Shown: positions 35,189-46,520 of the stretch, one piece after another
Position numbering within the stretch: position 1 is the stretch's first letter
Layout: each line of letters begins with the position of its first letter
Position numbers and translations under genes: made by a program
Notes under the pieces: model-generated
What the model was told of the DNA's origin: nothing
The model's input: only the letters and a program-made list of their open reading frames with translations
The model's database searches: none
From: Adenanthera pavonina
Lineage: Eukaryota > Streptophyta > Magnoliopsida > Fabales > Fabaceae
Reading direction: 5' to 3'
Assembly (NCBI GenBank): GCA_026686845.1
Contig: JAIVEN010000012.1
Coordinates: 1,738,501 to 1,802,500 of the forward strand
DNA length: 64,000 bases

Positions 35189-35755
35189 TACAAGGTTACC
35201 CTAAACATAAGTACAATAGCATAAGATAGACCTTCTATTAGTCACTATTCCTGTCCTCTCTGCATTAGTGTAGATTTCTATGCCTCTAGCTCTCCCTTTT
35301 ACAAATAGCATTCCCTCACCTAGAGTTGACTTCAAGTATTTCAAAATTTTCTAAACAGCCTCCATATGTTCCTCTTGAGGACAATTCTTGAATTGGCTAA
35401 CCACACTAGCAGGGAAGCTAATGTCTGATCATGTATGAGATAAGTAAATGAGTTTCCCAACCAACCTCTGATATCTACCTTTATCTGTAGGAGTTCCTTC
35501 ATTTTTAATTTCCAATTTACAATTCACATCCATGCGTGTATCTACTGGTTTAGCGCCAATCATACCAGTTTCCTTCAATAAATCAACTGTTTACATCCTT
35601 TGTGAGACACTAGTGCCCTAATTTGACCTGGCTACTTCCATACTAAGTTCCTTAGCTTCAAATTCATTAGTTTAGTTCCTCAACCTTCGTATTTCCTCAG
35701 CATCATTGCTAGTAACTAGTATGCCATCAACATAGACAATAAGAATAGTCATCTT

Positions 35756-35911
35756 ACTACCACAATGCCTAACAAATAAAGTGTGGTCTATTTGACACCG
35801 TGTAGCCAAATTTCTTAACGACATTAGTGAATCTCTCAAACCACTTTAGACCTTACAAAGACTTATAAAGTCTGCATACCTTAGTTGAATTCTTTGAATT
35901 TTTTAGAGCTG
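35756..35911 (-). repeat. 156-bp tract duplicated at 36649-36804 (source copy in G)
   Basis: The segment lies in the reverse-transcriptase region of copia G. It is repeated in direct orientation 893 bp to the right with a single difference (G versus A in the TCTGCATACC context). Confidence 0.9.
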
Positions 35912-36063
35912 GTGATATCTCCATATATACTTCTTCCCCTAAATCTCCATTCAATAAGGCATTCTTTACATCTAGTTGGTGTAGTGATCAATCTAAATTT
36001 GCTACAAGTGATAATAACGCCTCTATAGTATTGAGCTTAGCAATTGGAGCAAACTCTCCTAGT

Positions 36064-36254
36064 TGTTAAAGCAACAGATACGTACCCAGTCCATTATCTC
36101 TATTTGTTGTATTATCTCTATTTATTATTTTATTCTAGAAGATATGACAGGATTTTTTACGTATTAATTATTATTTTGTAATATCTCTATAATAATAGTT
36201 ACAGCTTTGTGATTGTCATTGGGTGCTGTTTTCATCATTCTGCCTTAAATCTCA
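36064..36254 (+). repeat. 5' LTR of copia F
   Basis: 191 bp, TGTTAAAGCAACAG start and CA end. The decayed primer site follows four bases later. No partner LTR in the window. Confidence 0.6.
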
Positions 36255-36648
36255 AGTTGGCATCAGAATCTACAGGCTAATCGCCAATTTCAAAACCAAT
36301 CACCCACTTCTATACTAGTTGGTTCTCTCCCACACTCCCAATCCAATCACACAGACCCATCACTCCCTTACAAGTCACACAAACCCAGCCTCTCTCTTCT
36401 TAGTCACACTTCTCTCCACATTTTCCGAACTAGTCAGACTCCTCTGTTTGAGAAAACACAGTCCTCTACTTCTAGCACTTCCACCACCTCCACCCCTTCA
36501 TCTGATATCACTAGCTTTCTCCTGAAACCCACTCTCTTCTCTTCGTCTCTCTCACAGTCTGTTTTTGTAAAGTTGGATAGAATTGATTTCTTACTCTAGC
36601 ACTCTCGTTTATTTGGTCATCAAGGGTAACAAGCTTGATAGCTATCCA

Positions 36649-36804
36649 ACTACCACAATGCCTAACAAATAAAGTGTGGTCTATTTGACACCGTGTAGCC
36701 AAATTTCTTAACGACATTAGTGAATCTCTCAAACCACTTTAGACCTTACAAAGACTTATAAAGTCTACATACCTTAGTTGAATTCTTTGAATTTTTTAGA
36801 GCTG
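36649..36804 (+). repeat. 156-bp tract copied into gag of copia F
   Basis: Direct copy of 35756-35911 with one mismatch. It sits where F's gag should read on and separates two gag-like parts, so it is foreign to F. Confidence 0.85.
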
Positions 36805-36839
36805 TTGAAGTAGTTGGTCAATTGATTCACTGCACCACC

Positions 36840-37902
36840 TCCTATGAATTATGGAAAACTTCAAACAAACTCATTGGAGCCCAGTCACGTGCTTGAATTA
36901 CACTACTAAGGTTTGAGTTTCAGAGAACCAGAAAAATTGAAATATCCATGGAAGAATATTTTGAGGAAGATGAAATCCCTTTCAGATAATTTATCTCTTG
37001 TAGGTAGCCATGTTCCTCTACTGGATTTAATTTCGCAGACGCTCTCCAAACTTGATGTTGAGTATAACACAATGGTTGTTGAGCTAGTTGACAAACCAAA
37101 ACTGACTTGGGTAGAGTTGCAGTGACACCTTCTTACTTCGGAAAATACGCTTGAGCAACTGAACCAGTTGTCAACTTTGTCACTTAATTCACCTTCTGCT
37201 AATTTGGCAAAAACCAAGTTCAAAGATAACACTTGGGGTTCATGGTGTGGCTTTAGTTCATGTGGAAGCCGTGGAAGAGGTAGAGGAAGATCCAACAAAT
37301 GCAGAAAAGTAATATGTCAGCTTTGTAATTGTGTTGGTCATATAGCTAATGTCTGTTTTTACTGGTTTGACAAGAATTTTCAGCAGTGTGGTGATTTTAA
37401 TAGAAGAGGAGGTTCGAATTCTGGTGGTTCTAATCGAATGGCATTAATTGCCACACCCCAGATTGTGGTTGATGACTCATTGTACTTTGATAGCAGGACA
37501 AATAATCATATCACAACATATGTGAGTCAGTTGGACAAACTTGCACCAACAAATGGTAAGCTAATGGTTTCCGTTGGCAATGGTGAACAAATTTAGGTTC
37601 ATAGAGTAGGGACTAGTAAAGTTAATCAAATGGATGACTCCCTTAATATTAAAAAAATTCTTTATGCTTCTGAGATTGCAAAAGATTTATTAAGTGCTTA
37701 TAACATGATTGTTGATCATGATGCTCTTGGAACTTTTGCCTCTAATGGATATTTTGTGAAGGATAGAAAATCCGATAGAATTCTTCTACAAGGAGGAGTG
37801 AATGCTGGGTATTACAAAGTAGCAAAGATGAAGAATAAAGATAATAAAGCCATGGCATTGACAGCTACTGCATGGAAGGTTTTATCAGAGTCTGAAGTTT
37901 AG
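36840..37902 (+). pseudogene. Copia F gag and protease remnant
   Basis: From about 36913 the frames show the copia Gag C-terminal part (SLSDNLSL, then LLDLISQTLSKLDVEYN), then an RG-rich stretch and a zinc knuckle CQLCNCVGHIANVC (CX2CX4HX4C) at about 37318. A protease region follows (FDSRTNNHITT at about 37490, where DSGATNH is usual). The GAG-pre-integrase segment runs to 37902, where a TAG precedes the WHCKLGHP zinc-finger motif. Stops at 37123 and 37594 and frame changes show it is dead. Confidence 0.75.
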
Positions 37903-38632
37903 AAGTGGCATTGCAAACTTGGCCATCCTTCTAGTAGAATTTGAAGTGTAGTTTTGTGTAGTTATGAATATGATTTGAATTTTGATCCAAATAAAGGAGT
38001 TATGTTTTCTGACTCTTGCCAGTATTGAAAAATGAGTGCTTGACCTTTCAAAGGTTCTAGTTCTCTTGCTGCTTCAGCTCTTGAACTTGTTCACACCGAT
38101 TTATGGGGACCATCTCCTGTTGCTTCAACCAATGGTTTTAAATTCTATGTTATTTTTGTGATGATTATAGTCGATTTACTTGGTTATACCTGCTCAAGCA
38201 CAAAGATAAAAACATTGAATGCATTTAAAAATTTTAATAATCTCGTTGAGAATCAGTTTGATGCAAAAATAAAGACATTACAAAGTGATTGGGGTGGTGA
38301 ATATAGAACTTTTACTAATTTGGTGAATGAATCTGGAATTGTCTTCAGACAATCATGTCCCTACACCTCACAACAAAATGCGAGAGCAGAACAAAAGCAT
38401 AGACATGTGGTTGAAATGGGTTTAACACTTTTGGCTCTTGTTAAAATGCCTTTGTATTATTGGTGGGAGGCTTTTCACATTGCTGCTTGACTTATTAACA
38501 GGCTACCCTCATTAGTTGTAGGAGGGGTTCCATCGTACTTCAAATTATTTAAAAAGTATCCAAACTTAGGTGAACATAAGGTGTTTGGTTGTGCATGTTT
38601 CCCATGCTGAAGGCCTTACATTCAACATGAGC
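37903..38632 (+). pseudogene. Copia F integrase remnant
   Basis: Begins with the HHCC-type motif WHCKLGHPS and continues with HTDLWGPSPV (catalytic Asp), DDYSRFTW across a frame change, SDWGGEY (second catalytic Asp) and QQNARAEQKHRH (catalytic Glu region). It then runs to a KVFGCACFP motif, after which it is truncated. Several frameshifts and stops. Confidence 0.75.
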
Positions 38633-38654
38633 TCTAGTATCCCATGCTTGATGT

Positions 38655-38800
38655 GCAGTATGGGATGCCCAAGTCCTACATTAAATAGTATAGGATGCTT
38701 AATGGAGTATTTAAGTGGGTTGATTCTCTTTCTTCAATAGTTAGCTTTTGGGGGATGGTTCCCCATTCCACTTGAGTACTCATCAAATTCATAATTATTA
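38655..38800. mobile_element. Possible decayed TRIM-type solo LTR
   Basis: Contains the order TCCTACATT, GGAGTATTTAAGTGGGTTG and TTAGCTTTTGGGGGATGG. This resembles the layout of TRIM LTRs with a TCCCACATCGG start, a TATA-like region and a TTTTGGGGG end, as in the element at 7039. No partner or target duplication is seen. Confidence 0.3.
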
Positions 38801-39012
38801 TTTTGTTTATCAATATTGTATTATTCTATTGTTTAAAAATATTTGCCGTTGTGCACCACACATATATCTAGGAGAATGCCTTACTCTAAAGATTCATGAC
38901 GTCTAATACTGTTGTGACTGGTTATGCGTAATTGTTAAAGCATGTTTTCTTTCTCTTTTTTTTTTTATTCTTCATTATTCAAATATTGTCCATATTGCTT
39001 TTCTGAATGCAG

Positions 39013-39135
39013 GTTGGGTTCTGATCCTGGAATTGATGGCTTTCCAGTTGGCTTTGGATTTAGTGCTTGAAGTGGGATTAGTTCAGGATTTGGGTATGCT
39101 GTGGGGAAAAGGGTTGCTCTAGATCAAAACAGGAG
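39013..39135 (+). pseudogene. Possible glycine-rich exon fragment of a broken host gene
   Basis: A 123-nt segment lies between a good acceptor (TTCTGAATGCAG) and a possible donor (AGGAG|GTACTG). In one frame it reads a Gly/Phe-rich peptide (GSDPGIDGFPVGFGFSA, then a TGA, then SGISSGFGYAVGKRVALD). The pattern resembles glycine-rich GFGxGVG segments of small plant proteins, but I cannot name the family. The internal TGA means it is either a pseudogene or a chance resemblance. Confidence 0.35.
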
Positions 39136-40554
39136 GTACTGATATGTTGTAAATACCCTTCATGGTGTTCGAACCATTGCTTCTAACTAAGTGTGCTTTC
39201 AATTTTTTCCTCGAAGTCAAGATATCCTCAATTTGGTACACTCTTTCAATTTTTTTTATTAAAATTGAGAATACATTTTTATGTTTATTGATGAAGGAAT
39301 GTTATATATCTTGCTTCACGCTTTATTCCAAGAGATTTTAATGACATTATGAAGGATTGAAGTGTAATGTTACTGCAAAAACATAAGGCATTTTTTAACT
39401 TTTTTGCACTTGGATTTTGGTGAATTGAGTTGAGCAATATATATGACATTGGCAATGTTCTATTTTTGGGTGGAAGTTGATTTAAATTTTGTGCCCTATT
39501 ATAGTGAAAAAGAGTACATTAAAATTTGGTGGTGGTAAGATGAACTTTGAATTGCAAATTGCAAGGTAGCATTCTCATACTTTTTATATGATATGTTTTG
39601 TTATATTATTTGTTTGTGTTGTTATTAACTGAAATATTATGCTGAATTTGGATGCATCAAAATTCTTCAATCCTTTTTTTTGTCAATGGTGCTGAATTTT
39701 TTGCCCATTTGATATTATTGGAATGCTTCACTGTTGCTTTTGTCTCATGCTTTAAGTAGATTCCTTTGAACCTTTTAATTAGCTAGGATGTACAATATTT
39801 TATATGAGCTGAAATTTCCTCTGTACACATTGTTGAATTTGTCTTATGATATGCGATATCAATAAATTGGCTTTTAATTTGTTCTTTAGCACTTGAGCTT
39901 GACCATCAAATTTTGTTGTTAACAACATACAATTGATATACTTAAATTTACTTGAAAGATTGCATCAATGTCCAAGGAACATATTTCTTATACAAGCAGA
40001 GGTTATTAGCTTCTAAATTATTGCTTCATTTTGAGTCTGGACTTTTTCATATATTTGTAATATATTTGTCTCATTATAATGTCCCTATTAACTTATGAAA
40101 CAAAATCGGTGATTTTGATTGCATTTTTTACTTTAACAATTGATATGTGGTACCAGTTTATTTTTGCTCATGTCTAACATTAGATTTGATTTAGTTTGTG
40201 CAACGCATATTTCATATTTTTTCTTATAAAAAATCTAAAATTCCAAATAAATTAGTTTTGTTTTCTTATTTCTTAACTATCAGTATTATTTCACATTCAG
40301 ATTTTCTTATTGCATAATTCACTAAATATTTATTTTTTGGTATCCTTTAAATAATAATATTAAATTAATTACAATCAATTTAATTGATTGTTTGCATTTA
40401 TAATTTTTATTTCATATAAATTAATTTTTTGAAGCATCCCATACGCATGGTAAGAAATTCTAGTTTATTCAAAAGCCTTGAATATGATGTGCATATACAA
40501 TACTTTTTTCTTTGGCCAATACATGGGTGTATATATACATTTAACTGTCTGCAA

Positions 40555-40574
40555 GTCTCTCTCTCTCTCTCTCT
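40555..40574. repeat. (TC)n microsatellite
   Basis: A CT run of about ten units followed by a T-rich stretch. Confidence 0.85.
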
Positions 40575-41015
40575 GTTTTTCTTTTTTTCTTTTAAATATA
40601 TATACATACACACATATATCATTGCAAGTTTGCAACTCCTTTCTTCTGGCTGTCACTTGTGAAGTTATTTTGGCTGTGACTTTGCTTCTAAATTCTTTTC
40701 TTTAAGTTTAATGACGATGAAAATTGACTGATGTAAAATTATTTTGGACCTAAGTTCAATGACTGATGTAAAATTACTCATGTAAGCTGACATTAAAAGT
40801 GTTAGATGAGTTGGTTAGCCACTTGGCTTCAGTGTTAGATGAGTTTAAGGCTGTTTTCTTATTCTTGTAACTTGTAAGCTGACGTTAAAAGTCTTGACTT
40901 GATTATGGATTTGAATGAAAACTCAATTACTTTGCAGCTGTACCTTCTTAGGCATCATCTTTCCAACATCTTTCCATGTTGCCTTTTTATTTTAAAAGAA
41001 ATATGATGGAACCAC

Positions 41016-41257
41016 GGCTGTTATAATAGCTTATGAAGTGTCCAAAAGGGTGGAAAAGGGAAATAACATTGTAATTCCTCACACACAAAGCCAAATTCTT
41101 TCTTGAACACTTACTGAACCTCACACTCAAATATATGCCCAACTGATATTCCTTCTCTCTCTCTCACACACACTCACCTCATGTCCCATGTGAGGTAATT
41201 ACAATGTTGTTTCCCTTTTCTACCCTTTTGGATACCTCGTAAGATATTATAACAGCC
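41016..41257. mobile_element. Foldback MITE with about 70-bp terminal inverted repeats
   Basis: The left arm begins GGCTGTTATAATAGCTTATG and the right arm ends in its near-inverse (ATTATAACAGCC). The arms pair imperfectly for about 70 bp, including CCAAAAGGGTGGAAAAGGGA and AACATTGTAATT. The centre is a CT/CA-rich simple repeat. No clear target duplication is seen, so the superfamily is uncertain. It ends 311 bp before the CNX3 start codon and may lie in the promoter or 5'-UTR intron. Confidence 0.8.
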
Positions 41258-41568
41258 ATGCATCTGTCATATTTACACACCAGTTATACTTGTTCGGCTT
41301 TTCCTCCAAAATTTTCAAGTGTCAGCACTATTGGAGATCTTATTTTTCTGAATATGTTTTGTTTTTTGCTACTGCATGTGATAATATCCTGTGCGAGAAA
41401 TTCCAATTTTATTTTTGTTCCTTTCCTATTTCTTCTGCAGTAAGTAAAGCATAACAAATTCCATATAATTTTATCCCTTTGTTTTGCAATAATCAAATTT
41501 GACTGGATTTTTCATTTTCTTGCAGTTAGCTATGTACTTAGAACAAGGAGAACCAGGATCTGCTTATA

Positions 41569-42478
41569 ATGTTTCTTCAACGAATTGTAGGTGCCTGTCC
41601 TCCCTTGAAAAGGATGCTTAGCACTTGTGGTAGCCATGACCTTGCAAGTGCTATTCAAGAACTCAACAAGGTAAAGTCTTTGTTTACTTCATCCTGCCAT
41701 GGAGGTTATGACTATGTCTTTATGGTTTTGAGCACAATTAAGATTGTTGCAAAACTATGGTAGAGTGATTAGAGTCTGCACAAATATCAATGTACTTTCT
41801 AGTTTCCATTCAATATCCATGTTGAAAGTTTTGTTCTGCCTCCAATACTAACAAATGTCAGTGTATAACGTAGTTTTTCATATTAAACTGCAAATCCCAT
41901 TTCAGGAAATGGAGTCAGTGTTTGGTCAACCTCCTTCAAATAGATTTGCTAGTGCTGTGAGTGATGGTCTTGCAAATAATCAAAAGACAAGTGAAAGTTC
42001 TCTTGGTTTGACTCATACCAGCAGTAGTGGGGAGGCTCAAATGGTGGATGTGTCTCCAAAAGAAAATAGTAAAAGAACTGCCATTGCAGGCTGCAAGGTA
42101 ATTCTTGGAAAGTGGGCGTTTGATTTGGTTTTAGCCAATCAAATGGCCAAAGGCGATGTGCTTAGTGTGGCAAAAATCGCAGGCATATGTGGTGCAAAGC
42201 AAACTAGTAGTCTTATTCCATTGTGCCATAACATAAGCCTCACTCACGTGCGAGTGGATTTGAGATTGAATCCTGATGACTTCAGTGTAATAATAGAAGG
42301 GGAAGCTGCATCAACAGGGAAAACTGGTGTTGAGATGGAAACCATGACAGCAGTTACTATTGCTGGCTTAACAGTGTATGATATGTGTAAGGCTGCTTCA
42401 AAAGATATAGTCAATACAGATGTGAGACTTAAGCATAAAGCTGGCGGAAAGAGTGGGGATTGGTCCTTGGGACAGTAA
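41569..42478 (+). CDS. CNX3: CNX3, cyclic pyranopterin monophosphate synthase (MoaC-like), molybdenum cofactor synthesis
   Basis: With CNX2/MoaA, MoaC-type proteins convert GTP to cyclic pyranopterin monophosphate, the first step of molybdenum-cofactor synthesis; in plants this occurs in mitochondria. Exons are 41569-41670 and 41906-42478. The intron starts GTAAAGTC, ends CATTTCAG and is phase 0. The product is 224 residues. Residues 1-34 form a short N-terminus (MFLQRIVGACPPLKRML) of mitochondrial-presequence type. The MoaC domain starts at MVDVS (80) and shows KGDV (116), LIPLCH (C141, H142), the EME triad (177-179), YDMCK (D193, K196) and a C-terminal KSGDW. These correspond to the known active-site residues of bacterial MoaC. 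No stops or frameshifts. A possible 5'-UTR intron acceptor (TTCTTGCAG) lies at about 41525. The N-terminus is short for plant CNX3, so an upstream exon is possible. Confidence 0.93.
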
Positions 42479-43093
42479 TGTTTCAAAAGATATTGCAATG
42501 TGCTAGTTTGCATGGGGCAGCGAGTCAATGATAAGTAAGCATTGCATTGCGTTTATGACAGGCAAAAGCTGAGGAGCTTACTTGAACATAGTTAAATTCA
42601 GGTAGATCATTAACTGCTCGTCTGCTTTTTGGTTCAGACTCATGTTTTGCTTAAGCCCAGATTTCTTTCTTTCCTTTTATTTTTGACTTTAGGCTTAAAA
42701 TTATTACCATTTTGTAACAGCATGTTTATATTTAGCGCATTCAATCTATGTAGGAAAAGTAATCGGAAGTTCTGTTTCGACCCATGGATGTTGAGTACGT
42801 TTATTTATTCATAGCTGTGGCAATTTTATTCAAATATTAAACACATATTATGCATTCTCAATTTATGCACCATTAAAATCAATGGTGCCTTGTTCTTATT
42901 TATGCGGGGAAAGAGGACTTGAAGTGTTAAATAGCCACTCTGGACAAGAATATGATCATTTGCCTCAACTTCCACATGAAAATGCATGAAAATAGGAGAA
43001 CACTAAATCTGTCTGGCTTAGTATTGAAGAGCCCATTTGTCAGCGAAAGCATGGGTTTGTGTAATTTGTGATATATTTGCTTTGGTTTATGCT
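42479..43093 (+). other. 3' flank of CNX3
   Basis: Presumed 3'-UTR and downstream sequence, cut by copia element E at 43094. No other gene. Confidence 0.5.
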
Positions 43094-43316
43094 TGACATA
43101 AATAGAGGTCGGAAAAATATTTTTTGATAATTTACAATTGAGAAGCACATTCGTATATATACAAGTTACCCTAGGAACTAAAACATAAATGCAGAATGTT
43201 TACAATAAATGTAGGAATATAATTTCTGATTCTATGGAAGATAAGAATGGAAAAGAATCAATAAATACAATCTAAATAATATTTTAAAATATTCTAGTTT
43301 CCAGCCTCTTCTAACA
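43094..43316 (-). repeat. 3' LTR of copia E
   Basis: 223 bp. On its right is CTTCCCCTCAAGC, the minus-strand polypurine tract. Confidence 0.88.
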
Positions 43317-43581
43317 CTTCCCCTCAAGCTGGTGAGTGGATATTCGTCAATCCCAGTTTGGTGATCAAGTCTTAAAAATGAACACTGGACGATCCTTTCG
43401 TGAGAATATCAATAAGTTATTCTCTTGTAGGAACAAATGGTGTGTAAATTAAACCACTATCTAGTTTCTCTTTTATAAAATGATGATCTATCTCAATATA
43501 CTTGATCCAGTCATGCTTTACTGGATTATGAGCAATATTAATTGCTGATTTATTATCACAGTAAAGCTTCATCGTATTGTC

Positions 43582-44330
43582 TCATTTAACCTTCAAATTT
43601 TTCAAGATTATCTTTATCCATAATAGCTCACAAATTTCAAGGGTCATTACTTTGAATTCAACTTCTGCACTAGATCTAGCAACCATATTCTGTTTCTTGC
43701 TTCTCCAAGTGACAAGGTTTCCACTAAGGAAAGTACAGTAACCTGTTGTTGACCTCCGATTAATCACGGAACCTGCATAATCTGCATTGGTATAGGCTTC
43801 AAGGGTTAATCTATTTCTTCTTTTGAATAAGATTTCTTTCCCTGGTATACCTTTCAAGTATTGTAGAATTTGATGTACAGTCCGAAGATGTGATTCTTTA
43901 GGAGCATGTATAAATTGGCTCACAACACTTACAACATGGGCTATGTCAGGCCAAGTATGAGACATATATTAATTTTCCAACAAGCCTCTGATATGATCTC
44001 ATATGGGAAGTCACAAAGTTTGTGATTAACTTCTATTGGGGTATCTATCGGTTTACATCCCAATTCACCTGTCTTAGTTAATAAATCAAGAATATATTTC
44101 TGCTGTGATATAAAGATTCCTTGCTTTGAATGAGCAACTTTAATTCTTAGGAAGTACTTAAGCCTCTCTAATTCTTTAATTTCAAACTCTCTCATCAATT
44201 GCTTCCTTAAGGAATTAATGCCCTTCATGTCATCTCCTGTAACTATGATGTCATCAACATAGACTAGTAACATTGTCACTCCCCCTGAAGCCGAATGTCT
44301 GATAAATAGAGTGTGATCACCTTGACTTTA
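43582..44330 (-). pseudogene. Copia E reverse transcriptase end and RNase H
   Basis: Minus strand. The YVDDIIVTGDD catalytic loop of reverse transcriptase is at about 44265. The RT connection follows (ISQQKYILDLL), then RNase H with YTNADYAGS and a KKQNMVARSSAEVEF motif, ending near 43582. A frameshift near 43950 separates the two frames. The upstream end joins integrase sequence at about 44330, where the rest of RT is missing. RNase H has SSAEVEF where SSAEAEY is usual. Confidence 0.85.
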
Positions 44331-45088
44331 CTTATACCCCATAGTAAGCATGACTTTTGTAAATCTCCCAAACCGTGCTCTTGGAGCTTATATGAGATTT
44401 TTGTTTCAAAATATAGATCCAAGTTATACGAGTACAATCATCAATAAAGGATACAAACCATCGAGATCTAGAAATATTAGGAATATTTGAAGGGCCCCAA
44501 ATATCACTATGAATTAAATTAAAAGGAACAGAAACTCTTTTATTATGAATAGGAAATGAAGATTGTTTGTGTTTAGCAAATTCACAAACATCACAATGAA
44601 AATGGCTCAACATATAGGTCTTTAAACAAAGAAGGAAACATTATTTTAATAACATGAAAAGAAGGATGACCAAAACGGAGGTTTTTATTCAAACTGAACT
44701 CTTTGGAATGAAAGGAAGAGGAAGACAAACTTTGAAATCCATCATGTCCACTGCACTCATCAAGGAAATAAAGTCCATCTTTTTCTTTAGCAAGTCCAAT
44801 CTTCTGCCTCGTGCCCGGTTCCTGAATTTCACAATAGGTAGAAAAGAATAAAGCACAACAATTAGATTCGTTGGTAAGTCTTTTGATAGATATAAGATTT
44901 GTACAAAGCTTAGGAATGTGTAAAACATTTCTTAAGATGAGAGATGGGCTTAAACGGATATCACTTTGACCAGCAACAGTAAGAACATAACCATCAGCTA
45001 TTATGATCCTTCTGGTACTAGGACATGGATTATAAGAGATAAATTTTTTTGAAGAATTGGTCATATGGTTATTAGTTTCAGAATCCAT
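44331..45088 (-). pseudogene. Copia E protease and N-terminal integrase
   Basis: Minus strand. Near 45088 is the protease motif DSETNNHMT (DSGATNHMT is usual). The GAG-pre-integrase region follows, then a frame change near 44600, a CDVCEFAKHKQSSFP zinc-finger half, and the integrase core start HSDIWGP (catalytic Asp) with IDDCTRITW. It is cut within integrase at about 44330 by the internal deletion, so the second catalytic Asp and the Glu are absent. Confidence 0.82.
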
Positions 45089-45091
45089 GAT

Positions 45092-46263
45092 TCATGAGTC
45101 AAGAAAAACCTTATTTGAGACAGTTAGGGCAGATGACAATTGAGTAATAACAGATGAAGGTTCAATAGAAATACCTGAGAACACCAATGAACATATACTT
45201 GAAGTACTGGTAGTATTCTTTTCCAGTGATTCCAGTAAAGTCCTTAATTTTCCAATCTCATCCTTAAGATCAGGATGGCTGAAGCTTTCCTCACCACTTG
45301 AAACTTCCATTGCTACATGAGCTTGCCCTTGTCCTTTCTTCATATTCGGAGGTTTGCCATGAAGCTTCCAACACCTATCCTTGGTGTGACGAGGCTTGTT
45401 ACAATAAGTACACTATAAGGAGTTGTTAGAATGCTTTGGTTGAGGAGCTTGATTGGTACTCTTTGATATCAAAGCAGAACTTTCAATTGTTTTGGGCTCC
45501 ATCATTACATTCCTACGTCTTTCTCCTGCTAAGACAATAGCAATAGTTTCGTTCAGAGTAGGTAACTCTTCTCTTCCAAGTATTTGAATTTTTACAGTAT
45601 CTAAATCTGTATTCAATCCTGCAAGATATTCAAATATTCAAATATCCTTTCTTTCTCCATAAAGCACTTCGAGATGAAAGTATCTTTAGTACGTTTCATC
45701 ATAATACACTAATAATGATCCAATTCCTGCCACAAACTTTTCATTAGTGTAGAATACTCATTAACAGATTTACCTCCTTGTTTAGTAGAAGAGATTTTTA
45801 TCTTAATCTCATAGATATGAGCAGCATCCTTCACTTTTGAATAGGTTTGATGCACAGAATGCCAAATCTCTTTAGTAGAACTCAGGAACAAATATGATTT
45901 ACTAACTTCAGGATTCATGGAATGCCACAACCATGACATAATCAGCGAGTCTTCTTCATCCCAAGCATTAAACTTTGGATCACTTGGCTTAGGACCCGTA
46001 CCTAATAGATGACTGATTTTTTCACGTTCTTTCATAAATGTGCGAATAAATTGAGACCAACTCAAAAAAATGTTCCCATTCAATCTATAAGTCATTGGAA
46101 CATCCTGCAACTCCCCAGAGACACCATTGATGCTAGTGTGATTACTGACAGTGGAAGACTCAACATTAAGTCCTGTAGTAGATGACTCACTTATGACTGA
46201 AATAGGTGCAGAAGACAGAGATGAAGCAAACGCAATTGACCGGTGGCCAGATGGTGCTCTCAT
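45092..46263 (-). pseudogene. Copia E gag
   Basis: Minus strand. The ATG at 46263 opens 184 codons with the copia Gag (UBN2-type) pattern: a short Ser-rich leader, YRLNGNIFLSWSQF, then AWDEEDSLIMSWLW and a KISSTKQGGKSVNEY stretch. Further pieces at 45616-45413 and 45343-45092 continue Gag in other frames, including a cysteine/histidine-containing segment near 45390 that would be the zinc knuckle. Frameshifts and stops break it. Confidence 0.8.
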
Positions 46264-46520
46264 GTTTCTTCACGCGTCGATGCGTGGTTTCTGGGTAGGA
46301 AGACAAAGGTGGTGGTGGGAGCATGTGGGTGGCCGAAGATGGAGGCGGTTGCTAGGGATGTGCCGATCAGACTTTTCTGAGGGTGGCTTGGTTGAGAGAA
46401 GGCTAATACAGAAGGGTTTAGGATTTTGTGCATGAACAGTGACGGTTTGAGCGTGAACAGTGACTGAAGAAATTAGGGCAAAAGATGAACAATGTGATTA
46501 GAGAAAAAAATAGAGCCTTA

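Larger units (their letters stand above)
33887..36062 (-). pseudogene. Copia element G: decayed reverse transcriptase and RNase H
   Basis: On the minus strand from about 36060 the reading resembles copia reverse transcriptase (FAPIAKLN, then HQLDVKNA) and continues to the degenerate YVDD region at about 35730. RNase H follows, including the Ser/Val-Val-Ala-Arg motif at about 34860. Many stops and frameshifts break it. A Stowaway MITE (34887-35188) splits RNase H, and the region is truncated at its 5' side where element F begins (36064). It cannot encode a working protein. Confidence 0.75.
36064..38632 (+). mobile_element. Copia element F, 5' part only
   Basis: A short LTR (36064-36254, TGTTAAAG to ATCTCA) is followed by a decayed tRNA-Met primer site (TGGCATCAGAATC, 36258). 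Gag, protease and part of integrase follow in the plus direction, with many stops. The sequence breaks off within the integrase core at about 38632. No RT, RNase H or 3' LTR is found. It abuts copia G head to head, so F probably inserted in or recombined with G. Confidence 0.7.
38801..41015. other. Gene-flank region upstream of CNX3
   Basis: AT-rich sequence containing one exon-like segment (39013-39135) and a (TC)n run at 40555-40574. Nothing else is recognised. Confidence 0.45.

Noticed and set aside
40407..40705. Several overlapping frames around the (TC)n repeat
   Set aside because: Microsatellite-driven Ser/Leu and Arg/Glu runs in several frames of both strands.
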